Assembly (NCBI GenBank): GCA_013396525.1
Contig: VWYX01000688.1
Location: 36,740-100,739, forward strand
Direction: 5' to 3'
DNA length: 64,000 nucleotides
Source: Chaetorhynchus papuensis
Lineage: Eukaryota; Chordata; Aves; Passeriformes; Rhipiduridae
Shown here in pieces: positions 1 through 12,300 of the stretch (position 1 is the stretch's first letter; every line of letters begins with the position of its first letter). Position numbers and translations under genes: made by a program. The notes below the pieces were generated by a model, which was given only the letters and a program-made list of their open reading frames with translations, was not told the origin of the DNA and searched no databases.

Positions 1-190
1 GGAGGGGGGCGACAAGGGGAGGGGGAGGAAGGCGCCCCCGCCCCGTCCCCGGGGATGCTCCCCTTCCACACCTCGGGGAGCATCCTGCCTCCTGCCCCGC
101 AGGACCCCCGCGAACGGAGCGAGCCTTGCCCGGGCGAGTCGCCCATGGACACGCCACAGCAGCCCGGCAGCCACCCCGTAACATCGGAAG
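1..190. promoter_or_regulatory. GC-rich, CpG-rich left edge (possible CpG island)
   Basis: The first ~190 bases are strongly GC- and CpG-rich, while sequence after ~200 drops to ordinary composition. On the minus strand an ATG at 146 opens a frame of 48 codons that runs off the window edge without a stop. It is rich in Gly, Pro and Ser, and I do not recognise it as protein. In human the neighbour on this side of HDHD5 is the minus-strand gene TMEM121B, so this could be the 5' end or CpG island of that gene. That is inference from synteny only; GC-rich DNA stays open by chance. Confidence 0.3.
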
Positions 191-2619
191 TGCTTCAGTC
201 TCCCCCGATCTCTCTAGGCTGGCCGAGACAAAGACCAGTTGTCCTGGCACAGAGCCTACAGTGAAGCACTCACTCGTGGCTCATCTGTGCTGCTGGACAT
301 TCGTCTGCCCCTACATTTGGTCTGGTGTGATTGTTCATCGAACTATGTGTCTTTTATCCCACCAGTTTTCTGAGTTGAGCCAATCCACATGCTGAGGGCC
401 CTGCCCAGCTTGCCATGATGGGACAGAGCCTTTAAATTTATATGAATAGCCCTAAAGTTCCTACTTCTACTGAAAGCACCAGTCAGGACCTTTATTAACC
501 CACTATCTGTGGCCTCAGGTTGAGGTTAATGGGTGGCTGCATCCATTCATCACCAGCACTGGTGGCTTGGCACATCATGTTCCAAAGTGGCTTGGTGCTC
601 AGCATCACCAGTCCCTCATTCGTACCTGTGCCCACCAGTGATGAGCCAGGCACTGCCCGACAATGATGTGAAGCACATCAGATAAGCTCCCTCCACAAAC
701 GTCTGTATTAACTGCACTTGGAGATAGGGATCCAAAATAGCTCCATGTTCTGAGGGTGTTGCTGAATCAACACGTGGGACTGAGCAAATGCTGCTTAGTG
801 CTGGGAAAGGACATCGAGGACAGCAGTGACAACCACCTAATACATGTTGGTGCAGGCTCCCTGAGGAGCCCTGCTCCAGCCAATGTCCCTGGCTGCTCTT
901 GGCAACAAGGAGAAATCAGTCTGGGCTACAAGGAGAACTCCTGCTTAAACTTGAAGCGAAGAGGTAATTGAGAAAGGGAAAGGGAGAACTTGGGGTGGAT
1001 TGACAGCAAAGATTTCTTTGGACACACGGCAATAATCAGGAGGAAAGGCAGGGCAAGAAAAAGTCACAGCAAAAGCATTGCTGTCGGTGGGGACTGGAGC
1101 GAGGGGGCACAGATAAATCAGTTTTCTAAAAGCATGGTCAGAACAGAGGGAAAGAGAGAAGGGAACTGGAGGCTGTGCAGGATTTAATATGGTTACTTGG
1201 TCAGCACAGGAGTGAAATGGCACCACCTCTAAACTGGGATAGCAACAAGCAGGCGTTCCTGTGGTCCCCCACACAGGCTGCTGCATCCCTGCTGCCACGT
1301 CCTGCTTGGCTGAGGGGGGAACATCTATTTTCTGCTGCACTCACACGATGTTTGCAATGCTGGGACACGCTTGCCAAGATCTAGCCTTGCATCAGCGCTA
1401 CCTGTGCCACTGCCTTCCTCTCTTGCATGACCTTGTCATGGTCCCCAGCACCAGATGAGGCTGAACACGCCGTGTGCTCTCTTGCTGAGGGCTTTCTTGC
1501 TAACTCCACGTTTCCATTAGAAAATAAAACCAGTTCATTTTAAGAAGGTCACCAATTTTAGCCCTCCAAAGAGGGCTGTTGCCATTTCTTTTCCAGCAGG
1601 TGACTGCATGACAGCCTGAGGCTGAGGACCTCTCAGAGCAGGCTCCCAGCAGCCCAGTACAGCACTGCCTGCATTTAGCCCAGAAAAATCCGTGGCCAAA
1701 CAATAGCTTAGACTACAATTTCTGTACAACCCCACAAACACTTCACTTAGGCTTCTGTGGATGGTCTCTGTTTGATGGGGAGCATGAGGCTGGAGGCCAC
1801 GGCCAAGGAGGATGATTGCTCTCTATGTTGCTCTTTCACGTTCAGGCAGAGCCTGGTCCTACTTGGGAGTTCAGGACAGCTCAGAGTGCTGTGAATGACA
1901 CCAGCTGTGCCTCCCAATTTGGTTTCCACAGAAAGGCTGGGCTAGGTGGCAGTGTAAGTGTGTGTGGTTTTACCCGTGGCAGAGGGTAAAACCACATTCT
2001 TATGTTCCGGATCCTGGCTTTTATCCAAGGTGGGTGGGCACCTTCACCTGGCTGTCCTCAGGGTAAGCCAATACTTGTGTCACCGACATGATCCATGTGT
2101 GACCAGCTAAACTGGTCTTGGTCTTGCCACATTCTGCTGCAAGAGGAGCTTTGCACTTCTGCAAGAGGATGTGGAATGAAAAGCAAGCGTCCACCTGAGC
2201 CGCTCAGGGCAGGAGCCCTCACGCAGAGAGCGCTGCTCCTGCCCTACCTGGGCAGCAGACAGTGACAGCTTTGCCTTGCTGGCTGCCATGCTCTGGATTT
2301 CCTGAGCAGTGCAATTCGTGTGCCACAGGCTGGACACGCTCACTTAGCTGCCCTGGCAGCCTGCCACAGGCACTCACATCTCTGCTTTGGATCCAGGCAC
2401 TCGTTTCACAAAGAAGCCTCGTTTCCCAAAGCCCTGGGTGGCCGTCTGGTGTCCCACCTGCCGGGGTAATGGGGTGGGGATCCCTGGGCTTTGGGAGGGG
2501 TGGGCTGTCACCCACAGCTGGTTCTGCAGAGCTGGGAAATGGGCTCTGACCGTGCCACCCAGGTGATGTGGGGAGCTGGGCACAGGGAATTGAGGCAGCT
2601 GGGTGCTCAGGAGGCCTGC
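191..2619. other. Intergenic, no gene recognised
   Basis: Mixed-composition DNA with only short spurious frames on both strands. I saw no splice-flanked conserved exon, RNA gene or clear repeat. Given the gene order it should be spacer between the left-edge CpG-rich patch and the 3' side of HDHD5. Confidence 0.5.
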
Positions 2620-2759
2620 TGGGCTGAGGCTGCGTGGGCAGGGCAGGAGCAGGCTCGTGGAAATGCCTCTCCAGGCACCACAGGATGCCTGCAGGGGCTG
2701 GGAAGGTTCCTGCGTCCAAGGTAGGCAAGGGGAACAGGGAGGACCTGTGGGTGCAGGGC
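2620..2759 (-). repeat. Inverted duplicate, copy A (140 bp)
   Basis: The reverse complement of this block matches 4504-4644 over about 140 bases with roughly eight differences and one single-base indel (about 94 % identity by eye). The two copies are in opposite orientation, about 1.74 kb apart. The unit is GC-rich with an intron-end-like CCCACAG near its start. It does not look like CR1. It may be an unclassified interspersed repeat or a local inverted duplication. Confidence 0.75.
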
Positions 2760-4503
2760 AAGGGGAATTATGACCAGGGGTGGGGGAGCTCCAGGAAGGG
2801 GGGGTGGAAGCTCAAGGGCTTCCTTGGGTGGAACATGGGCTCCAGCAGAGCAAACACAGCCCAAACAAACAGGTGAGAATAAGAAAGGAGCTTATTTGTA
2901 GGAAAGGAAGCAGAAATTGTGCCTCTGCCTTAAAATGGGAACGAGGGGAGAAATGCCTTCTACTGGAGAAAGCACTGAGGAGCTTTTTGTAGCACACTGT
3001 AGGATGAGATATGACAAGCTGATGCTTCCCATGTGATCCAGTTATTTAATGCAATGTGCAGCCCTTGGATGTGTTAGTGCTTAACCATTACTGTTAAAAC
3101 ATTAAAAAGCTAACCTATAAATAGCTCCTACTCTTCAGCAGCTCCCAAGCTATGTTTTTGGCTTTTTTATGTAGCGATGTGTATGCACAGAGGTGTGTGT
3201 GTACATATATTTAAAGGCAAACAGCAGACAACAGAGTTTTGTGCAGTAGTCATACTGAATATCCAAAATGCTGCCATTTTTAGTTTACACTACAAGTGGA
3301 GACAAGTAGTGTGCCCTCAAAAATACCCCTGCTGGGGGAAGGCAAAACTTTCTTGAGGGCTGAACTTGGGAGGAAACAAAATAGTGACTCAATTTCTTGG
3401 GGGAAGGAGAAGAAAAAAGTGGCAGATATATGCCTGAAAGAAAGACCAGAAACTAGGTACCTAATTATACCCTGCAGTAAGCTGTCAGAAACTGGCAGCA
3501 GTGGGAGGGAAGGAGGCAAAGCTGATCTCCGTGAGTTGGAGCATAATCTGCTCCAACCATACTTAAAATGCCTTTTGTGTGGGAAAGGGAGCTTCTGGGA
3601 TTCTCTGACACACGCTTTGTACTGCGCTTATCTAATCCATTCCAATGCCCGGGGCTGAAGTTACAGATAAGTGTCAAAAAGTTTCACCTGGCCAGCACCA
3701 AAATTCAACAATGCCTTGGCTGCCCAGTGCAGTCTTTGTGAGGAAACTGCTGATCCCGTGTTATGGAGCAGGGGATGCAGATACTCTTCAAAAGGATACA
3801 GAAGTGTAACAGTCTATTGCTCGTAATTACATTTCGGTTCAAAGAGCTTTCGACACCAGCAGAAAATGCCAAGACATTTCTTTTAACACTTGTAGCAGGG
3901 TAAGGGTTTGGAGAGTGGATTTGGGGTTTGCTCTTGGTATTTTGTCGTTGCTCAGTCTTAGCATGGAGCATATATTGATCTGACCTTGAGGAGAAAATGG
4001 AAGTTCTTCATTGTTGAAATGATTGAAAAGGAAAATTAGGTTTATTATAGTGAATTAAGAGAAGTGTTTTCTTGAGGAATGTTGTCTTGATGGAGGTTTG
4101 GTTCCTGGAGAACAAGCTGCCTTGCCTGGTGTGGGGTTTTAAGCTGTTGCAGACTGGATCTATGAAGGTCTGTAAGTGCAAAGTGCTCATCAAATTTACT
4201 CTGGCAGTAAAAAAATCCCATAAAGATTTGTGCTTTTATAACTGGGGTTAGGGAGGTCTGGTAATGGAAGGGTTTGGGCAGGGCCTCAAAGGGCGAGCAG
4301 GGAGCGAGCACTTCCCAGGGGTTACCCTGGCAGGCATTTCTCACAGCACTCACCTGGGAGCTCTCAATCCTTTTGTTCAAGCTGGTCCTCCTCCAGTGTT
4401 TAACTCTGCACCTGAGGCTGGGTAAGGATTTCTATGGAACTCTTAACTCCCAGCTAAGGCTCTCCCTCAAGGGACACCCTAACCTAACCCTAGGCTGCCC
4501 TCT
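2760..4503. other. Spacer between inverted duplicate copies
   Basis: Ordinary AT/GC-mixed DNA with no recognisable gene. It contains a short alternating GT/AT tract near 3194-3212. The flanking inverted duplicates could in principle fold this segment into a large hairpin. Confidence 0.4.
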
Positions 4504-4644
4504 GCCCTGCGCCCACAGGTCCTCCCTGTTCCCACCTGCCTACCTCGGATGCAGGAACCTTCCCAGCCCCTGCAGGCATCCTGTGGTGCCTGGAGAGGCA
4601 TTTCCACGAGCCTGCTCCTGCCCTGCCCACGTGGCCTCAGCCCA
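4504..4644 (+). repeat. Inverted duplicate, copy B (141 bp)
   Basis: Plus-oriented partner of the block at 2620-2759. The match begins at GCCCTGC and ends at CTCAGCCCA; sequence outside these limits does not align. A few CCTAACC-like hexamers precede it at about 4480-4493 but are too few to be called a telomeric tract. Confidence 0.75.
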
Positions 4645-7600
4645 CTGAGCTGACCACAGTGTAGTGATTAAAAGCGTGCACAGCCTGGGAGTTTCAGGTT
4701 GTGATCTCTCTCTGCTTAACTAAACCCTGATTAGCCCCATCCTGGGTGAGTGCTCCAACTACCAGAGCACTGGCTAAAAGGAGGAGGCTGATTAACACGT
4801 TTTATCACTGTTTATTAGAGGTCAGGGCCGTAGGTCGCTTCTCCAGGATGTAGAATATAATTCAATTCCTCTCTCTGCTGAGAATGGGAATCCTTGTCCA
4901 GTCCCTCCAAAACTGCTTTACTGACTGTTGCTGTCAACACCAAGTTCCCAGGACTCTGCATCACACCCTAATGTGCACCCTGTGAGCTGTGAACTTTGTA
5001 GATGGGAAACTTTCTGATGAAATATGAGAGCAGTACAAGTGAATTGGCTGTTTCTAGGTCATTAAAGATGATGGTTTCACCTAGCAGGATCTTTAATTTT
5101 CCACTGAAGTCAGGGGAAGCTTTTGGTTCTGGTCTGAAAGTTTGCCAGTTAATTGCTGAAGGGGTATCTTTCAGGGTGGTTTCCTCAAGAAAATCTGATA
5201 ATAGCTTGAAGAACAGGGAAAAAAAAGAAAAAGCGAACAGAATTTGCCCTAATAATTTTCTAGGGCAAAGATGTCAGAGCACGATAATACGCATTAAATG
5301 TACACACAGGAAGTCAAAATTTATTTCAAAGCAAACATCTTTTATTATTTTCCATATGTGCTTGATCAAAGTAGCAACTCTGTAACTGCATTGAAATGAA
5401 TATGGAATCTAAAATAATCACAGTTTGTGATTTCTCTGAATGACATATAATCACTCTTGTACAGTGCACATGACACAATCTGAAACATCACCATTTATTG
5501 GAGGGAGAAAGACGTGGCAGGATTAGGACTGGAAGGAAGGGGACAGTATCTGATTCCCTGAATGCCAGGTTAGCAGTTGCACGAGTCCCTGGAATAAAGG
5601 AACTGACTTCTCTGGCCACCACATTACTGCATGCCACAAAAGCCCTTGGCTTCAGGTCCAAAACAAGGTCAATCCCTTGGTTCCTTCCTGCTACTCTCAG
5701 TTGCAAACTCCCTTCTGAAGGGAGGCTTGACTAAAACCCATTCATCTTTGGGAGATGGAGTTGTTAGGATCAGGTCTTCACCCTGTTTGTTGCACAGGGC
5801 AGTGCATCCCATAAACATTAAGGTGCTGGGTCAGGAGTGAAGTCCCCTCTCCTGCTTGGTTCCCATGACCTGCACAGAAGTGTCCTTGCTCTGAAGGACA
5901 GAAATACAGCTTCAGAGACACCACTTGTGAGCAATACAGGAGACAAAGGAAGAGTTTCGCTCCAGCCACGCTCGAAGCTAACTCCAGGAAGCTGCAGTTC
6001 CAAGGAAAAAGGATTTCACTGAATTCTAGAGATAACAAATGTCCATAAATGAGCTGCAGATGAGCTGGAAGCCAGTACAGCATTCCAGCACAACTCATGG
6101 AACAGAGGAGACCTGCCAAGCACTTTCATTAACAGAAACCTTCCAGAATCAAGCCAGTGTCCAACAGCAGCTGGAGAAGCCAGATTTCCTACTCCATCCA
6201 CTGGGTCCATGCAATTCCCAGGCAGGGACTTGGACAAAGTGCACTGTTTCAAGGAGCTGAGGAGGGGAAGAGGGGAAAGGTCTGGGCATTGCTCAGACCA
6301 AGGGCAGCCCATCTGGCTAATTAGTGCAGAGAGCAACAAGCAGAGTTTTTTATGCAGCCTTACTTGGCATGAATTAGGGAAAGGGCACAAGATATTTCTG
6401 GATTCCTTCTCCTCCCTTCTGTTCAATTTCAACTCACAAGCAAAGCACTTTTTTCAATTCCTTATCACTGAAGTTCCTCCTACGCATTTTTAAGACTCCC
6501 AGAACACTGGTGGAAAAAAAAAACAAACCCAAATCCAGAGCTAAAAGCAGATTTGGCATGAGAAGCAGATTCACATCAGTCAGCTCACCTCCACTGCTGT
6601 TCCAAAGATGGAGATGCCTGGCTCCCTCTCTCTGTGCAAATGCAAACCTCTTCCTTCCTTGGAAGAGGTGCCAAAGCCCTCAGGGCACAGTGGTTCAGCA
6701 GCACCTTTTCCCTGAGTAACTGGCACCACACTTTTAACAAGGCAGAGGTCTGCCAAAGGCTTGCTGCAGATGGACAGACCTCAGCATTCCTGCAAGCAGC
6801 ACCCACCACACCGAAGGCGGGGCTCGTTCTTCCTGCCAGCAGCCAGCTCCCTGAGCTCTAGGTTATCACCTAGAGCACCATTCCAAGGAATCCCATGGAT
6901 GTTACCACCCATGTCACTCTTCTGGAAACTGGAGACAGGCCCTTGTCTTGTGTAACTAGACGAAATGGTAATTTCTTTTTCTCTCCAGTGAAAGGAAAAG
7001 GATTCAAATCCGTGTTCCTCCCATCACAGCTGCTTTTAGAAGCAGCCACGCGATTCTTGTCCTGATGAGACAAAGGAGAAGAACACCAAGTGGTGCTAGG
7101 AGAGGAAGAAACTGCTTCCCCCTGTGGATTTCACATGCAAAGAGGTATTTTTCTGCTCCTATTCATAAAGAATAGAGAAACAGAGAAGGACCTCTTCTGC
7201 CTGGGTAACCAGTAAGAGCACCTAGTCTGCTTCACACACAGAGCCTGGCACAACCCAAGAGCAGAGCCTATGCTGCAGTGACCTCCCTAGGAAGACACAT
7301 CAGTATTGAGAGGATGGAGAGCTGCTGGAGCAGAATCACAGTGCTCATGGATGCTGAGATTTGAATGAAGAACTCAACCTTCCATGCAGAACGTCTTGTT
7401 TGTACCCTGTGTGTGGAGCTGCCTGGTAAAGCAGGAAGGAGGAAAGAGGAGGCAGAGCAGACCCACTTCTGATACCTCAGTGTGGTGTGAGCTGACTGCA
7501 ACTAAGAAAACCAACTCAGCTGTGTTGGCTCCAAGGCTTTTCATCAAACACACAGACTGATTTGTGCTTCTAAAATCACAGTGCTCCTCTGGAATCGAGA

Positions 7601-8981
7601 CACTCCTCGCTAAGCCCCATCTTTCACACGAGTTTCTCACGCAAACCTTGCTTATCTTCTTTGGAATGTCTGTGGAGGCACAAGTCTTATCTTTCTCTGG
7701 ATAGCCGGAGCTGGGAGAACAGAGGAAATAGAAGGTGCAGGTTGTTAGGGAAATGTTCCTAAGTCCCAGCTGCTGATTCATGTTAGGGGGACTCCACATG
7801 CATGTCAAAGGAAGAGGAGGGACCAGAGGTCAGACTGTATGGGGTATCCCTGAGCTGCAAACCACATGAGGAATGAGAGGAACAAAGGAACTGAAAGACA
7901 CAGACATTTGTATTCTAAAAGATCAGGCCTGGGGATCTGGGGCTCTGGTACCACCTGGCTTGATGATCCTTGATGATCCTCTTTGAATCCTTGCACGCAA
8001 GGAAGGAGCAAAGGTGGACTGTGACTCTTTTTGTTTGGCCAAAGAAGGGCCCCTCTTGGAAGCTGTGCCAGCTGGAGCAGGTGGATGTTCCCTTCAACAG
8101 TTGGGATCAGAGTGGGTGCCAAAACAGCCTCTTGCTGCAGCACTGAGTTCTGGGCAAAGACAACTCTGCCAATTCAGACTCTGGTGGTTTTCTCTGCTAC
8201 TGAGAGCAGGCTGCTGGCTCCCTAGCGGGATGTGAAAAGGCAGGAGTGTTCACAGAATGCTAAACAGGGGGGAGGGAATAATATAACTTTCACCTCAGCC
8301 TCGCAGCAAGTTGCTCTGGCTACTGCAGCTTCCTTTTGAGGGGCCCCGCCTCTCCAGAGCTGCCGGATGACTGCAAAAACAGAACTTTGTTTCAGACTGA
8401 CAGTGATGCAGTGGCAAATCCCCGGGCAAAGAGAATTTGTTAAAGTCCGTAGGCACTTATTCTTCACAAGGAGAGTGTTAAGACTTAAAGCCTTCTCTTG
8501 GCATGGTGCCACCACAGCCCAGCTTCTGGAGTGCTGGAGTCACAGCCTGGACAAGCAGCACGTTGTGAAATGGTGCTCTGGCTGATGGTGGCTCCTTGTG
8601 TGGGGAAGAGCTTCACCCTCAAACCCCTCCCAAAGAGGAGGGTGGGCTCCCCTGCACACAAAGTGTGGAAAAGAATGAGCTGTGAGAGCTGAACAAAACT
8701 GGGATTACTGGGACAAGCCTGCTCCTCATACCCTGTTTCCTTTATGGCTCAATTACGGCTGGCAGCAATGTACAGTCACAGCTGAAAGTCTGTGGGCAGC
8801 TGTCAGGATGGAAGATGAGTACCAAAAAAATTAAGGGGCTTTTAGTGCTGCAACAGGGGAGTTTTCTTTCATGTTAGCTACATTATAAGGTCACCCCAGC
8901 TCCCTGCCCGTTCCCCCCCTCTTCCCTTTCCAGTACATAAAATCCCTTACAGTAGATCTTGAGGCGCACCTCTCTTAACCC
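4645..8981. other. Intergenic DNA and presumed HDHD5 3' flank
   Basis: No coding exon recognised. The part just below 8982 must hold the HDHD5 3' UTR because the gene reads right to left and its stop codon is at 8982-8984. I did not find a canonical AATAAA or ATTAAA on the minus strand within about 1 kb of the stop, so the UTR end cannot be placed. Confidence 0.4.
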
Positions 8982-9336
8982 CTAGCTCCAGTTTTCCTTT
9001 TTAAAAGCAAGTTGCACTGCATCATCCACATCCTGCACTACGTACGATGCCTCCACCAGGCTGGGGTCAAAGCAGAAGTCCCGATGTCCATGGAACACTG
9101 TCTCCATGGTGTGTGGCTCTGTTTTCCTGGGAGCATCGCCGCTGTGCCGGTAGACCCCAGTGCAGACCAGAATCGACTCGCAGCTCTCCACTGAGTTGTT
9201 GCAGTCATTCCTCAGCTCCAGGTACACCTCAGCCTGTGGGCTCCTCTTCACCCCAGCCTGGACCTGGTTCTGCTGAGCTGACTTGAGGTAGCTGTTGTAG
9301 AGGTTTGCCCCATAGACGTCAGACATAGGGTTGTCC
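8982..9336 (-). CDS. HDHD5: HDHD5 terminal coding exon 8 (aa 298-415 and stop)
   Basis: Acceptor TTATCCAG. It starts by completing the motif IV glycine, then DNPMSDVYGANL (D299, D304), SILVCTGVYRHSGD and FHGHRDFCFDPSLVEAS. It ends in KKENWS and TAG at 8984-8982. Confidence 0.97.
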
Positions 9337-12300
9337 CTGGATAAGGTCACAGTGCGAAACAGAAATGAGAAACAAGCCCATGAAACTCCCTCTGGCTCTG
9401 GGGGATTGGGATTAAGGCAGCACTGAAGGAGGAAGGGGTGTGAGATATTTGCAAACATCAAGAGGAGCACCCAGAGTGGGCCGCTGAGCCCACCCAGCAG
9501 TGTGTCCTGCTCAGGCCACGTGCCTCACAAGCACCTTCCAAAGGGGAGACAGCACATCCCAAGCACCCACAGCAGTTTCAGCCAGGACTGTATTTGTATT
9601 CCCTACATCCCCAAAGTGTTTGGCCAAAGTGAGCTAACAGCACTACATCTGGGTCTCTTAATTTTGTCTTGAATCCAGTCACTCTGTGTGCACTCTGCAT
9701 CCTACAGGCCACAGCTTTGTTGTGTGGGGCACAAAAAGCCAGCAAGCCTCTGTTCCAGGATGCGAGGCTCCAGAGACACCACTGGGATTTTGGTATTAAC
9801 TTCAGAAATACTCAGAGGGGAAAAAACAAGCAAGTAAGCAAAAAAAAAAAAAACCAAACAAACAACCAAAAAAACCACCAAATTAAACAAAAAAAACCCC
9901 AACCTACTAAAGAGCAGTTAGTATACAACTCCCTAAGGGAAACCAGCAGGAAAAGGTCTCTTACCCAACTGCATAGAGGCGGCGGATGGGAGCCTTCCAG
10001 CCCTGCTTCTCTGCCTGCTGCTGGATCAAGAACTGGGCATAGCGGTAGGTGACCGGGCTGGGTTTGCCAATCAGGGCCTCGTACTTCAGTTCCCTGCCTG
10101 TCACCTTCTTGTAGATGTTCTCCAAGCACAGAAGGAAAGTGCCATGGCCAAACCTGCCCCAGAAAGGAGGTCATCAGTCCCCCAGTAACACGACTGAAGC
10201 AGCAAGCACTGCTTGGTTACTGCCTGTTTTGGGTATGGTGTCCACCCACGCACACCATCCACAGGCAGTGGTCTGGCCTTTGCTTCTCCCAGGTTTTAGT
10301 CTTTGTTTCCCATGCAGCTTCCACGTCTCTGCTGCTAATTACATAGTACAATCAAACTCTTAAAACATTCAAATGCTAAAACAGTGCAGTAGGAAAAGAT
10401 CATCTGCACGAGAGAAGCATGGAACAGGCTAAACTAAACACCACACATGCTTTTCACCTGGGCATCTTGGCTTCAGCCATCCACAGGAGGTCCATGTTGC
10501 AGGCAAGGATGGGCAGATGGGGGTATGGTACATCCTGCAACTCTGCCCCAGGGTTCCCGTTGCTCAGGAGCACATCAGTGATGAGTTGCAGGCTCGTCTC
10601 CCACCTCACTGGCTCGCCAAACAGAATCACCCCTGCACGATTTTGAGAGCTGTTTGGAACCTCACAGCATCCAAAAGCCACCTGCTAACAAAACCCCTGC
10701 TCTGCTGGGATGCCCTGGAACAGGCAGCTACCACTGGAACATGGCTGGTGCCAGGGCTCCAGTCTGCACATCACTGCTCCATGTGCACCACTGGTCCCAG
10801 ATACTGGAGCGTGGCACAGAGAAAAGGTGGCTTTGCTTTCATGCAGCTTTTTCCAGCACTGAGGCTGCCTCCTGGCTGTGCCCTCTGAAAATGCTGCCCG
10901 TGGATACCAGCGAGCTGACAGCACATCATTAGCTTCCATCCCAGCTGGCCTGCCTTGCTGTTAGCTCTGCTTGCTGCTCACGTGTAAACACAGGCCACTG
11001 CTTACCTTCTATAGTGGGGAAGCCAGTGGTTGGAGGAGGCTGCCAGAAAAAAAGGAAGGCTGGGTTAGCAATGCAAAACCTAATGCCATCTCCAAAACAA
11101 AACTAAAAATGCCTCCTTTGAACCTGCCAAGGCAGTTCCATAAAACAGCAGGACAAAAGCCACCTGGAATCCTGAAGGAAGATTTTTTTTTTCCCCCTCC
11201 CCCCATCCCAGATGGGGTTTCACACATCTTGTACTCCTCTCTCAGAGCTGGAGATGTCAACCAAGCCACCTTACCCATCACTGTAGGGAACAGCAGTGGA
11301 AGATGAGGGGAGAGTCACTGCCCTTCCTGCAGGAGCCAACACCGGGAAGAGCAGAGGTGCTGCTTGCTCGGTGTCAGGGCCAGGCTCCTGCTCAGGGATG
11401 TCACCAGCAGCCAGCTGCCCTGTCCCCTGGCAGCTTCCCTGCCCCAAGCTGTGTGCTGTGACCCCCTCTGCACCTCCTGCTGCAGCTTCAGGGAATTACC
11501 AGTTCTTTTGGCCTCCGGCTCTGGTCCACCATGTCCAACAGGGGATATGCCTTCCTCAGTGCCTCTATGGTGACCACGTGCTTGAAGCCCAGGCTAGTTC
11601 AGACCATCAAGGAATGTTGTGGAGACTGGTTTGTTTGGCTTTTTTTTTTTTAAGTGACTGTTTTTCTTTAAGTTACTTGCGAAAGCATCTGTAGGATTAA
11701 GGAATACGAGTCCTAGTGACAGAGAAGCGTGCTAATGCAGACTGTGTTCCAACCTATGGATGGCCCTAAAGGTTACCAAAAAAACCCCCAAAACCTGACT
11801 GAGGTGACTCAACAGCAGTTCCTGGAACTGGGCAAACAGCAGAGGCTGCCACTTCAAGGCAGAATAGATGTGCTTTGGGAGACCTTTATGCCAGGGTGCT
11901 GATATTGGTACAGCACAGGGGGCTGGGGAGGCTGAAACAGAACCAGTGAAGCCTTGGTCAGCTCAGCTAGTGCAAGGAAAATGGTCTGTGCTGACAAAAA
12001 TATACAGGTGAAGGATGAGGAGGGTTTGCTTGCAGAACACCTTGCCCTTAGCTCACCCTAAGTGCCTTGGGGAAACACAGAGAAGGGCCACGTTTTTGGA
12101 ACAAATGGAGTTAAAACATTGAGTACAGGGTGTGACCCTGTGTGCAAAGGCTGAGATGGTGCAAACACTGGAGGCAGCTCTTACCTCCCTGCAGACACGT
12201 CTGACCTGCTATGCCTTCACCTCAGCCAGGCACTGTGCACGTGGGATTGCCACTTAGACCACTTCCCTGTGCTGGGATGCTTTGACTCTCATGACATTTC

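Noticed and set aside
4480..4496. CCTAACC-like repeats suggesting interstitial telomere sequence
   Set aside because: Only about two hexamers are present, too short to be meaningful.
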